Positions 41,805-49,806 of a DNA stretch of 64,000 bases are shown here, piece after piece. The notes under the pieces were generated by a model. The model did no database searches, was not told the origin of the DNA, and saw only the letters and a program-made list of their open reading frames with translations. Location: NCBI GenBank assembly GCA_047621665.1, contig JBLHMB010000002.1:62001-126000 (forward strand), given 5' to 3'. This stretch comes from Actimicrobium sp047621665 (GTDB taxonomy: Bacteria; Pseudomonadota; Gammaproteobacteria; Burkholderiales; Burkholderiaceae_D). Made by a program: the position numbers and the translations under genes. Every line of letters begins with the position of its first letter. The first letter of the stretch is position 1.

Positions 41805-43316
41805 ATGCCAAATTCCCTGCTCATTGCCAAGAACCACGCGCTCGAACTCTGTCTGTTGCCGCGTCTCGCCAACCGCCATGGCTGTATCACCGGCGCCACC
41901 GGCACCGGCAAGACCGTCACGCTGCAAGCGATGGCGCAAGCCTTGTCCGATATCGGTGTGCCGGTTTTCATGGCCGACGTCAAGGGTGACCTGTCCGGCA
42001 TGGCCAAGGCCGGGTCGGCCAGCGCACGCATCGATGCACGCATGACGTTGCTTGAATTACCCGAATTGAAATGGGCCGCAGTACCGGTGACGTTCTGGGA
42101 TGTCTATGGTGAAAAAGGCCATCCGGTGCGGGCCACGATTTCGGACCTCGGACCGTTGCTGCTGGCGCGCATGCTCAACCTCAACGAGACCCAGCAAGGC
42201 GTGCTGCAACTGGTGTTCAAGATCGCCGATGACCAGGGTTTGCTGCTGCTCGATATCAAGGACCTGCGGGCGATGCTGCAACATGTCGGCGACAGCGCGG
42301 CGAGTTTTCAGACCGAATACGGCAATATCTCGGCCGCCAGCATCGGTGCCATCCAGCGCGGCCTGATCGGTATCGGCGAGCAGGGCGGCGAGCAGTTCTT
42401 TGGTGAGCCGATGCTTAATATCGACGACTTGTTGCAAACTGATGCGGCCGGCAAAGGCGTCGTCAACATCCTCGCCGCTGACCGGCTGATGAATGCGCCG
42501 CAACTGTACTCGACGTTCCTGTTGTGGATGTTGTCCGAACTCTACGAGCACCTGCCCGAAGTCGGTGACCTCGACCAGCCCAAGCTAGCCTTCTTTTTTG
42601 ATGAAGCGCAACTGCTGTTTGCCGATGCACCGAAAGCGCTGTTGCAAAAGATCGAGCAGGTCGTGCGCCTGATCCGTTCGAAAGGCGTCGGCGTGTACTT
42701 CGTCACACAAAATCCGCTCGACATTCCCGACAGCGTGCTCGGCCAGCTCGGCAACCGGGTCCAGCATGCGCTGCGCGCTTACACGCCGCGCGACCAGAAA
42801 GCGGTGCAGGCGGCGGCCGAAACTTTCCGCGCCAACCCGGCGCTCGATGTCGCCAGCGTCATTGGCGAGCTCGAAGTCGGCGAGGCGCTGATTTCATTTC
42901 TCGACGAAAAAGGCCGGCCGACCATGGTCGAACGCGGTTTCATCGTGCCGCCGGCATCGCAGATCGGGCCGGTCAGCGATGATGAGCGGCGCGCGTTGAT
43001 GGCCGGGTCGCTGGTCGCCGGCGTCTACGAAAAAACTGTCGATCGGGAATCGGCCTACGAAAAAATCAAGGGGCGGGTGCAGGCCGGCCCGGCGGCGCCG
43101 GCTCCGGGTACCCCTGACGCCCCATCGGGGCGATCGATTGGCGACCAGTTACGTGACGTGCTCGGTGGGGCGACAGCCAGCAACGGCGCGGCGCGGCGCA
43201 ATGACAGCCTGGTCGAATCGATGATGAAATCGGCGGTGCGGGCCATCGGTTCGCAGGTCGGCCGGGAGATCATTCGCGGCGTCCTCGGCTCGCTGCTGAA
43301 AAACGGCAAACGCTGA
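41805..43316 (+). CDS. HerA-like DUF853 ATPase (YjgR family)
   Basis: The 503 residues show a P-loop GATGTGKTVTLQAMAQ near residue 28, FMADVKGDLSGMA, a Walker B FFFDEAQLLF and VYFVTQNPLDIPDSVLGQLG. DUF853 proteins are HerA/FtsK-like hexameric ATPases of uncertain function, possibly in DNA translocation. It is widespread in proteobacteria. It ends shortly before tRNA-Lys. Confidence 0.9.
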   Translation: MPNSLLIAKNHALELCLLPRLANRHGCITGATGTGKTVTLQAMAQALSDIGVPVFMADVKGDLSGMAKAGSASARIDARMTLLELPELKWAAVPVTFWDVYGEKGHPVRATISDLGPLLLARMLNLNETQQGVLQLVFKIADDQGLLLLDIKDLRAMLQHVGDSAASFQTEYGNISAASIGAIQRGLIGIGEQGGEQFFGEPMLNIDDLLQTDAAGKGVVNILAADRLMNAPQLYSTFLLWMLSELYEHLPEVGDLDQPKLAFFFDEAQLLFADAPKALLQKIEQVVRLIRSKGVGVYFVTQNPLDIPDSVLGQLGNRVQHALRAYTPRDQKAVQAAAETFRANPALDVASVIGELEVGEALISFLDEKGRPTMVERGFIVPPASQIGPVSDDERRALMAGSLVAGVYEKTVDRESAYEKIKGRVQAGPAAPAPGTPDAPSGRSIGDQLRDVLGGATASNGAARRNDSLVESMMKSAVRAIGSQVGREIIRGVLGSLLKNGKR

Positions 43317-43340
43317 ACTGCAATCAATCTTGCAGTTAGG

Positions 43341-43370
43341 TTGTTTTATCTCCCCGATAGGCGTTAGAAT
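43341..43370 (+). promoter_or_regulatory. Promoter candidate for tRNA-Lys
   Basis: TTGTTT (43341-43346) and TAGAAT (43365-43370) are 18 bp apart. They are followed by a GC-rich discriminator (TCGGCTCGGC) typical of stringently controlled stable-RNA promoters, about 20 bp ahead of the mature tRNA. Confidence 0.55.
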
Positions 43371-43397
43371 TCGGCTCGGCATTCATTGCCGGTTTTC

Positions 43398-43473
43398 GGG
43401 TCGTTAGCTCAGCTGGTAGAGCAGCGGACTTTTAATCCGTTGGTCGCAGGTTCGAATCCCGCACGGCCTACCA
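43398..43473 (+). tRNA. tRNA-Lys (anticodon TTT)
   Basis: The 76-nt gene folds as a cloverleaf. The acceptor is GGGTCGT/ACGGCCT (two G-T wobbles), the D-arm is GCTCAGCTGGTAGAGC, the anticodon arm is CGGACTTTTAATCCG with anticodon TTT, the T-arm is GCAGGTTCGAATCCCGC-like, and CCA is encoded at 43471-43473. Confidence 0.96.
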
Positions 43474-43506
43474 CGAATATGCAATAAGCAAAAAGCAAAA
43501 AGAAAA

Positions 43507-43538
43507 ATCCCACGGACAGTGTTCGTGGGATTTTTTTT
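43507..43538 (+). terminator. Terminator after tRNA-Lys
   Basis: ATCCCACG (43507-43514) pairs with CGTGGGAT (43524-43531) and is followed by eight T residues. Confidence 0.9.
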
Positions 43539-43643
43539 GCATGCTTCGGTGATTTTCTGGTGTCGGTGCAATAACCGCAGGGCAGTGCACCGAATGGGCC
43601 GGTTGCCGTCGCAATATCGCCGCCGCATCCCGTCGCGTGCGCG

Positions 43644-44603
43644 TCAAGCCTGCCCGGGCAACACCGCCGTCAGCACGACTTCGTCCTCAGGGGTATCCCA
43701 CGCATTCCACGCATCGAGCCCGCCAACCAGCGGACGCACCTTGACGAATCCATGGTTGATCAATTTGCGCGCGATGGCGGCAGCCGATGCCTCGTTGGGA
43801 CAACTGCAATAAATGATGATGTCGCGGTCGCGCGGCACGCTGGCAAAGGTTGCCGCATGGTCGTCATGGCCGTACAGGATCGCGCCGGGGATCGCCGCTT
43901 CCAGTGCTTGCGCGGTCTTGCTGCGGGCATCGACAATCACCGGTTCGAGCCCGTCATGGATCAGCGAGCGCAACTGGTGTACAGAAATCCGCGCCATGTA
44001 CAGCGAGCGCATCAGGCGGCGTCGTTCAACGTATTTGTAGAGCATGAACAAGCCCAGCAACGCGCCGATCGCCACCAGCGCCGTCAAGCCCATCGTGCTG
44101 AGTACCGCAAGAATCTGGTCGATGCTTTTATAAAAAATCGCGCCGATTGCCAGTCCGCTACCGGCCCACAACAACGTGCCGCTGACACTAAAAAAAAGAA
44201 ACTTGCCGCGCGGCGTACCCATCGCGCCGGCCAGCGGTGGTGCGATGGTATTGAACCCCGGGATGAATTTGCTGACCAGCAGTGACTTCGGTCCCCAGCG
44301 CTTGAAAATATCTTCGGTATGGCTCACGCAATTGTCCGGCGACAGCGAAATGCGACACAGCAGGCCGAGAATGCGTTTGCCGAAATGCCTGCCGATGGTA
44401 TGCCAGCTCAAGTCCGTGATCAGACAGGCCGCGACACTGACCAGCAGACAAGCTTGCCAGCTGACGTCGCCCAGCATCGCCAGCGCACCGGCGACAATCA
44501 GGATCGGATAGGCCGGGATCGGCAAACCCATCTGTTCGAGCAGGACGTTGGCAAACACCAGCAGCAAGCCATATTGCTGTAGCAGTAGGGTGAAGTTGGA
44601 CAT
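43644..44603 (-). CDS. DedA-family membrane protein fused to a rhodanese domain
   Basis: The 319 residues combine a DedA/SNARE-associated domain (about 1-200, several TM helices; QMGLPIPAYPILIVAGALA, SKFIPGFNTIAPPLAGAMG) with a C-terminal rhodanese domain (about 210-310; EPVIVDARSK, IIIYCSCPNEASAAAIARKL, RPLVGGLDAW). DedA proteins act as undecaprenyl-phosphate or phospholipid flippases. The rhodanese Cys in YCSCP would be the active site. The fusion is known in Burkholderiales; its joint function is unclear. The domain order places the rhodanese domain in the cytoplasm. Confidence 0.9.
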   Translation of the reverse strand: MSNFTLLLQQYGLLLVFANVLLEQMGLPIPAYPILIVAGALAMLGDVSWQACLLVSVAACLITDLSWHTIGRHFGKRILGLLCRISLSPDNCVSHTEDIFKRWGPKSLLVSKFIPGFNTIAPPLAGAMGTPRGKFLFFSVSGTLLWAGSGLAIGAIFYKSIDQILAVLSTMGLTALVAIGALLGLFMLYKYVERRRLMRSLYMARISVHQLRSLIHDGLEPVIVDARSKTAQALEAAIPGAILYGHDDHAATFASVPRDRDIIIYCSCPNEASAAAIARKLINHGFVKVRPLVGGLDAWNAWDTPEDEVVLTAVLPGQA

Positions 44604-44673
44604 GGGGATGAGGACGACCGGACGGGAACGGGAGCGGACTATACCAAAATCTGACCGAACACGAGCGCTGTGC

Positions 44674-45588
44674 CTACGGTGCCATCGCCACTTCCGGGGC
44701 TTGTTCGCGTAACTGCTGCATCAGCCAGCGCGTGGCCTGGCCGGGCGGATTGTCGGCGCGGTGGATCAGGTAGAGCGGATAAATGGGCGGATGCATTTCG
44801 GCCAGTTCGAGCCGCACCAGCTGGCCGCTGGCGAGATCGGCCTCGACCATCGCTTCGGGCATGTGGCCCCAACCCAGCCCGCCGCGCAGCAGCGCATGTT
44901 TGGCACCGAGATCGCCCAGACGCCAGTCGCGCATCGCGAAGACGCCGAAATCCTGGCCTGCGGTCAGTGCGCTGCGGTCGGTCAGCACCAGCTGTGTATG
45001 TTCGCGGGCCAGCGCAGTTGAGACCGGCGCGCGCGCGCGCGCCAGCTGGTGGCCGGGGGCGACCACCGGAATCAGTCGCACGCTGCCCAGCGCATGCCGT
45101 TCGATCGCATCGGGTGAACCGACCATCCAGCCTGACACGCCGAGTCGTGTGACCCCATCGAGTACCAGTTGGGTCACCGCGCCCAGCGCTTCTATTTGCA
45201 AGCGCAAGGTCACCGTCGGGAAGTGGGCTTGAAAGCACTCGAGGATGCGCACCAGTGTTGCGGTCGGAAACATCACGTCGACTGCCAGCGAGACCTCGCC
45301 TTCCAGTCCTTCGGACAAAGTTTTGGCGCGCGCCCGCATCGCATCGACTTTCAGCGCCACGCTGCGCGCGTCAGCCAGTAGCAACTGTCCGGCACCGGTC
45401 AGTACCGGTTTGCGTTTGGTGCGATCAAATAGTGCGCAATTCAATTGCGCCTCCAGATTGGCGATCGTGTAGCTGACCACCGACTGGGTGCGGTGCAGTT
45501 CGAGCGCGGCGCGCGAGAAACTGCCGGCGTCAATGACGGCAACGAAGACACGTAATTGATCCAGAGTCGGGGTGCCGGGTTCGCGCAT
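44674..45588 (-). CDS. LysR-family transcriptional regulator
   Basis: The 304 residues begin with the LysR winged helix (LDQLRVFVAVIDAGSFSRAA, TQSVVSYTIANLEAQL), followed by a substrate-binding domain (about 95-295). It diverges from the pirin gene with 98 bp between, so it most likely controls pirin and azoR in response to a quinone-type or electrophilic signal; this is inferred from position. Confidence 0.92.
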   Translation of the reverse strand: MREPGTPTLDQLRVFVAVIDAGSFSRAALELHRTQSVVSYTIANLEAQLNCALFDRTKRKPVLTGAGQLLLADARSVALKVDAMRARAKTLSEGLEGEVSLAVDVMFPTATLVRILECFQAHFPTVTLRLQIEALGAVTQLVLDGVTRLGVSGWMVGSPDAIERHALGSVRLIPVVAPGHQLARARAPVSTALAREHTQLVLTDRSALTAGQDFGVFAMRDWRLGDLGAKHALLRGGLGWGHMPEAMVEADLASGQLVRLELAEMHPPIYPLYLIHRADNPPGQATRWLMQQLREQAPEVAMAP

Positions 45589-45686
45589 GGTGATTTTATC
45601 GATGCTAATGATGAAGATTATCGGGGTTTCGTCGATAGTAGTTCCTGCTTATGATGAAGGCCAGTTCAATTTGACAGGCAAGCTCC

Positions 45687-46562
45687 ATGTCTACTCCTCT
45701 TCGTAAAGTCAGTCGTATCACGCAGGCCCAGCACGTCATCGAAGGTGCCGGATTTGAAGTTCAGCGCGCGATCCCGGCCGTCGGCCTCGAAGCGGTTGGC
45801 CCGTTCATTTTTGTTGATCATTTCGGCCCGGTCGAGTACGCCCCCGGCAAAGCTATGGGCGCACCGGATCATCCGCATGCCGGGATCGAAACACTGACGT
45901 ATTTTTTTGGCGGCGGTGGCATGCGTCATCGCGATAGCCTCGGCAATATCAGTACGCTGCAGGCGGGCGGCGCGCAATGGATGCGCGCCGGGCGCGGCAT
46001 CGTCCATGACGAAAGTCCGGACGAGGCGCTGCTGCGTGATGGCGGTCTGGTCCACGGCACGCAACTCTGGATCAATCTGCCGGCCGGGCACAAGATGGAC
46101 GAGCCGCAATACAAGGCCTTCGATGCAGCGCAGATTCCAAACTGGTCCGAGCCGGATGGCAGCGTGCAGTACCGGTTGATTGCCGGCGTACTTGGCGAAC
46201 GCACCGGACCGGTTGCCAGCTTCGGCAATCCGTGGCTGATGCATCTGACCTTGCAGGCGGGTGCGCGCTGCGAAGTTGCACTCGATGGCGTGGCCGAAGC
46301 TGCTGCGTATGTGGTGAGCGGCGAAGGTGTTTTCGGCAACGAGCGGCAGGCCGGTGCGCCGGGTCAGTTGCTGCAGTTCGATGCGACTGGCAAGGCCTTG
46401 CTGGAAGCAGGTGACGGCGACCTCGATGTGCTGTTGCTGGGCGGCGATCCGCTCGATGCGCCTATCGTGCGTTACGGTCCGTTCGTAATGAACACGCAGC
46501 GCCAGTTACAGCAGGCGATGCAGGATTACCAGCAGGGCCGCATGGGCCGCATTGCGCACTGA
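45687..46562 (+). CDS. Pirin family protein
   Basis: The 291-residue bicupin has DHFGPVEYAPGKAMGAPDHP (two metal His residues), HAGIETLTYFFGGGGMRHRD and a GGAQWMRAGRGIVHDE signature. Pirins bind iron and may have quercetinase or redox-sensing roles. It pairs with azoR downstream and a divergent LysR gene, an arrangement usual for quinone-stress response. Confidence 0.93.
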   Translation: MSTPLRKVSRITQAQHVIEGAGFEVQRAIPAVGLEAVGPFIFVDHFGPVEYAPGKAMGAPDHPHAGIETLTYFFGGGGMRHRDSLGNISTLQAGGAQWMRAGRGIVHDESPDEALLRDGGLVHGTQLWINLPAGHKMDEPQYKAFDAAQIPNWSEPDGSVQYRLIAGVLGERTGPVASFGNPWLMHLTLQAGARCEVALDGVAEAAAYVVSGEGVFGNERQAGAPGQLLQFDATGKALLEAGDGDLDVLLLGGDPLDAPIVRYGPFVMNTQRQLQQAMQDYQQGRMGRIAH

Positions 46563-46610
46563 TGACCTGCCAGTCTCCCTTCTCTTGAATTCACTTAAAG
46601 GAAAATCCTC

Positions 46611-47225
46611 ATGACGACCATTCTTCATATTAATAGCAGTGCCCGTACCACCGGTTCGATTTCACGTGATGTCACGGCCGAATTCGTCACCCGCTTGTTG
46701 GTAGCTGATCCGGCCGCCGCCGTGGTTGAACGCGATGTCGCCAGCACGCCGTTGCCGCATCTGACAGAGCAGGTACTGGGTGCTTTTTTCACGCCGGTCG
46801 CGTCCCGCAGCGCGCAGCAAATCGCTGACGCCAGTCTGTCGGACACGTTGGTGGCTGAGCTGAAAGCGGCGGATGTGATTGTCATCGGCGCACCGATGTA
46901 CAACTTTTCGGTGACTTCGTCACTCAAGGCCTGGATCGGTCATGTGGCCCGCGCCGGCCAAACCTTCCAGTACACCGACAAAGGTCCGGTAGGTTTATTG
47001 ACTGGCAAGAAAGTGACGGTGTTTACTGCGCGCGGCGGGGTCTACACCAGTGGTCCGGGCCAGGCGATGGATTTTCATGAAACCTATTTGCGCGCCGTGC
47101 TCGGTTTCATGGGACTGGACGACATCACCTTCGTGCATAGCGAAGGGTTGGCCATGGGCGACGAAGCGGTGGCCACGGCATTAGCGCAGACACGTCGCAC
47201 GATCGAGGAACTGGTTCCTGCCTGA
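46611..47225 (+). CDS. azoR: FMN-dependent NADH azoreductase / quinone reductase
   Basis: The 204 residues have the flavodoxin-like fold: ILHINSSARTTGSISRDVTA, GAPMYNFSVTSSLKAWIGHV (FMN site), TARGGVYTSGPGQAMDF and VLGFMGLDDITFVHSEG. AzoR reduces azo compounds and quinones by two electrons with NADH. It is co-directional with pirin (48-bp gap) and ends at the strong terminator at 47277. Confidence 0.94.
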   Translation: MTTILHINSSARTTGSISRDVTAEFVTRLLVADPAAAVVERDVASTPLPHLTEQVLGAFFTPVASRSAQQIADASLSDTLVAELKAADVIVIGAPMYNFSVTSSLKAWIGHVARAGQTFQYTDKGPVGLLTGKKVTVFTARGGVYTSGPGQAMDFHETYLRAVLGFMGLDDITFVHSEGLAMGDEAVATALAQTRRTIEELVPA

Positions 47226-47276
47226 TCGGCCGGTACGGCCAGCACGACCACTACTCTTAGCAGTATCTGCGCCAGC

Positions 47277-47312
47277 GGCAGCGACGAATCGGATTCGTCG
47301 CTGCCGTTTTTT
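47277..47312 (+). terminator. Terminator after azoR
   Basis: GGCAGCGACGAATC and GATTCGTCGCTGCC form a near-perfect long stem (47277-47305), followed by GTTTTTT. It isolates the azoR unit from the phosphoester cluster. Confidence 0.92.
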
Positions 47313-47357
47313 GTTCCTGGAAGAGGTATAGAAAATACTTATTTTTGGTAGGTAATG

Positions 47358-47391
47358 ATGTCATCTTGCGGTAACAAGCGGTGGCTATGCT
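47358..47391 (+). promoter_or_regulatory. Candidate PhoB box and -10 ahead of the TonB receptor operon
   Basis: ATGTCAT (47358-47364), a 4-bp spacer and CGGTAAC (47369-47375) form an 11-bp direct repeat close to the Pho-box pattern CTGTCAT-N4-CTGTCAT (5 of 7 in each half). TATGCT (47386-47391) starts exactly 10 bp after the second half, the standard distance when PhoB replaces a -35 element. No good -35 hexamer is otherwise present. Confidence 0.5.
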
Positions 47392-47490
47392 CCGCGCTAA
47401 TGTTTCCATCTTCATAAAAATGGCGATGGAAATAAAGCTCCCCGACGTTGCTTGCAACGACCTGATGCATTATTTCTACGAGAGAATACC

Positions 47491-49692
47491 GTGGCTCATT
47501 CCTTCCGTTTCAAACCACTGACCCTGATGGTCCTGCAAGCATTGGCCCTGTCGGCCCATGCACAAGTAGCCGCGCCGGCTCCTGAAGTTGTTACTGTATT
47601 CGGCCAGGGTCAAACCCGCCAATTGCAAAAGCTGACCAGCGCCGATCTGGCCCAGGCTCTTCCTGGCACGAGCCCGCTCAAGACCCTGGAAAAATTGCCA
47701 GGCGTGAGCTTCCAGTCCGCGGATCCGTTCGGTGCTTACGAGTGGTCGACCCGCTTCAGCGTGCGCGGTTTCAACCAGAACCAGATGGGCTTTACGCTCG
47801 ACGGCATTCCGCTGGGCGACATGAGCTACGGTAACAACAACGGCTTGCACATCAGCCGCGCGATCTCGTCGGAAAACATCCGCACCGTCAACCTGTCACA
47901 AGGTTCGGGCGCAGTTGGAACAGCCTCCACCAGCAACCTTGGCGGTACCGTGCAGTTCCTGTCGATGGATCCAAGTGACACTCTGGGCGGCACCTTCGCC
48001 CAGACTTTTGGCAGCGACAGCACCTACCGCACTTTTGCCCGTTTCGATACCGGCATGCTGCCATCGGACACCAAGATTGCTGTCAGCGTCACGCGCCATC
48101 GTTCGGATAAATGGAAAGGTCAGGGCTCGCAAGATCTCGACCAGTTCAACAGCAAACTGGTGCAGCGTTTTGGCGATAACAAGCTGTCGGTTTTCTACAA
48201 TCACTCGGACCGCAAGGAAATCGACTATCAGGACATGTCGCTTGAAATGACCAGGCGTCTGGGCTACAAGTGGGACAACTATGCGCCTAACTTCCAGCAG
48301 GCAGTCAATGCCGCACGCGGTATCTACACAGCCGGCGAAACCAGTATCGACGACGCTTACTACCAGGCCAGCGGCTTGCGTAAAGATGACCTCGCCGGTG
48401 CCACTCTGGACGTGAAATTGTCCGAGTCAACGGTCCTCAAGACCACGCTCTATCATCACCACAATGTCGGCCAGGGCCACTGGTACACGCCGTACACCCC
48501 GACTTCGGCGGTAATGCCGATTTCGATCCGCACCACCGAGTATTCGATCGGCCGCGACGGTGTCATCAGCGACCTGACCTGGGACTTCGGCCAGCACACC
48601 ATCAACGGTGGTTTCTGGGCCGAGCGCAGCTTGCATGACGTCACCCGTAATTTTTACGCAGTGGTCGATAACCGCGACACGAATTCGTATCTGACGAATC
48701 CGTTCTTCACGCAATTCAAACAAAACTACGTCACCACCACGACCCAGTTCTACGCCCAGGACACGGTCTCGATGATGGACGACAAGCTCAAGCTGAACTT
48801 CGGCTTCAAGTCACCGAAAGTGGCGATTAACTCCGCCTCGGTCGTCGGAACCCGCGCGGCCGGTACGGTCGTCGCTGAAAAAACCTTCCTGCCGCAAGTC
48901 GGTCTGAACTATGCGTTGACCCGCGACGATGAACTGTTCACGTCGCTGGCAGAAAACATGCGTGCGTTCTCGCCAGGAATCGGTGGCGTGTTCTCGCAAT
49001 CGCAGTCCTCGTTCAATGCCACCAGTGCGTCATTGAAGCCGGAAACCTCGACCTCGTTCGAAGCCGGTTACCGCTTCAAGCGCGCCCGGCTCAGTGGTTC
49101 GATCGCTGCTTACCATACCGAGTTCAAGGATCGTCAGCTGGGAATTCAGAACTGCCCGGCGATCGTCGGTTGCGCATCCACCTTTGCCAACGTCGGCAAG
49201 GTTGTCACGAACGGGTTTGAAGCCGCTGCCGATCTGAAGCTGGCACCGCAATGGTCGCTGTTCAATTCGTTGACGTACAACGATTCGAAGTACAAGTCGG
49301 ACTACTTGAACAACGGCGTGATCGCGACTAACGGCAAGCAAGTCGTTGATGCTCCACGCCTGATGTTCAATACCGAACTGTCGTACGAGAACGAGCACTG
49401 GTTTGCCCGCACCAACGCCAAGTTCACTGACAAGCGTTATTACACCTACCTCAATGACGCCTCGGTGCCGCATTTCTGGCTGATGAATCTGTCGGCCGGC
49501 TACAAGCTGAAATCGGTTGGTGCTGTCAAGGATGTGACGATTCAGTTCAACGTCGACAACCTGCTCAACAAGGATTATTTCAGCACGATCGGCAGCAATG
49601 GCTTCTCGAATTCCGATCCGAAAGGCACCAGCCAGACCTTGCTGGTCGGCGCTCCACGTCAAATGTTCCTGACGATTGGCGGCAAGATCTAA
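47491..49692 (+). CDS. TonB-dependent outer-membrane receptor (phosphoester cluster)
   Basis: The 733-residue protein has a signal peptide (SFRFKPLTLMVLQALALSAH, cleavage after AHA), a plug domain (about 30-160; LEKLPGVSFQSADPFG, FSVRGFNQNQMGFTLDGIPL) and a beta-barrel ending in the aromatic/Ile strand RQMFLTIGGKI. I chose GTG 47491, preceded by ACGAGAGAA, since the upstream TTG at 47452 would put a charged leader before the signal peptide. No classic siderophore-receptor hint is seen. The gene is followed by a phosphoesterase and ABC genes, so its ligand is probably an organophosphate or its metal complex. Confidence 0.9.
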   Translation: MAHSFRFKPLTLMVLQALALSAHAQVAAPAPEVVTVFGQGQTRQLQKLTSADLAQALPGTSPLKTLEKLPGVSFQSADPFGAYEWSTRFSVRGFNQNQMGFTLDGIPLGDMSYGNNNGLHISRAISSENIRTVNLSQGSGAVGTASTSNLGGTVQFLSMDPSDTLGGTFAQTFGSDSTYRTFARFDTGMLPSDTKIAVSVTRHRSDKWKGQGSQDLDQFNSKLVQRFGDNKLSVFYNHSDRKEIDYQDMSLEMTRRLGYKWDNYAPNFQQAVNAARGIYTAGETSIDDAYYQASGLRKDDLAGATLDVKLSESTVLKTTLYHHHNVGQGHWYTPYTPTSAVMPISIRTTEYSIGRDGVISDLTWDFGQHTINGGFWAERSLHDVTRNFYAVVDNRDTNSYLTNPFFTQFKQNYVTTTTQFYAQDTVSMMDDKLKLNFGFKSPKVAINSASVVGTRAAGTVVAEKTFLPQVGLNYALTRDDELFTSLAENMRAFSPGIGGVFSQSQSSFNATSASLKPETSTSFEAGYRFKRARLSGSIAAYHTEFKDRQLGIQNCPAIVGCASTFANVGKVVTNGFEAAADLKLAPQWSLFNSLTYNDSKYKSDYLNNGVIATNGKQVVDAPRLMFNTELSYENEHWFARTNAKFTDKRYYTYLNDASVPHFWLMNLSAGYKLKSVGAVKDVTIQFNVDNLLNKDYFSTIGSNGFSNSDPKGTSQTLLVGAPRQMFLTIGGKI

Positions 49693-49806
49693 GTTGTCCA
49701 TTCGCCCCGGAGCGGTAACGTTCCGGCAGGCTTGATTGATCAGGGGGGCACGTCATCCGTATCGCGGAGGACGCGGCTCCCCGCAGTGTTTTCCGAAGGT
49801 GTTCTG

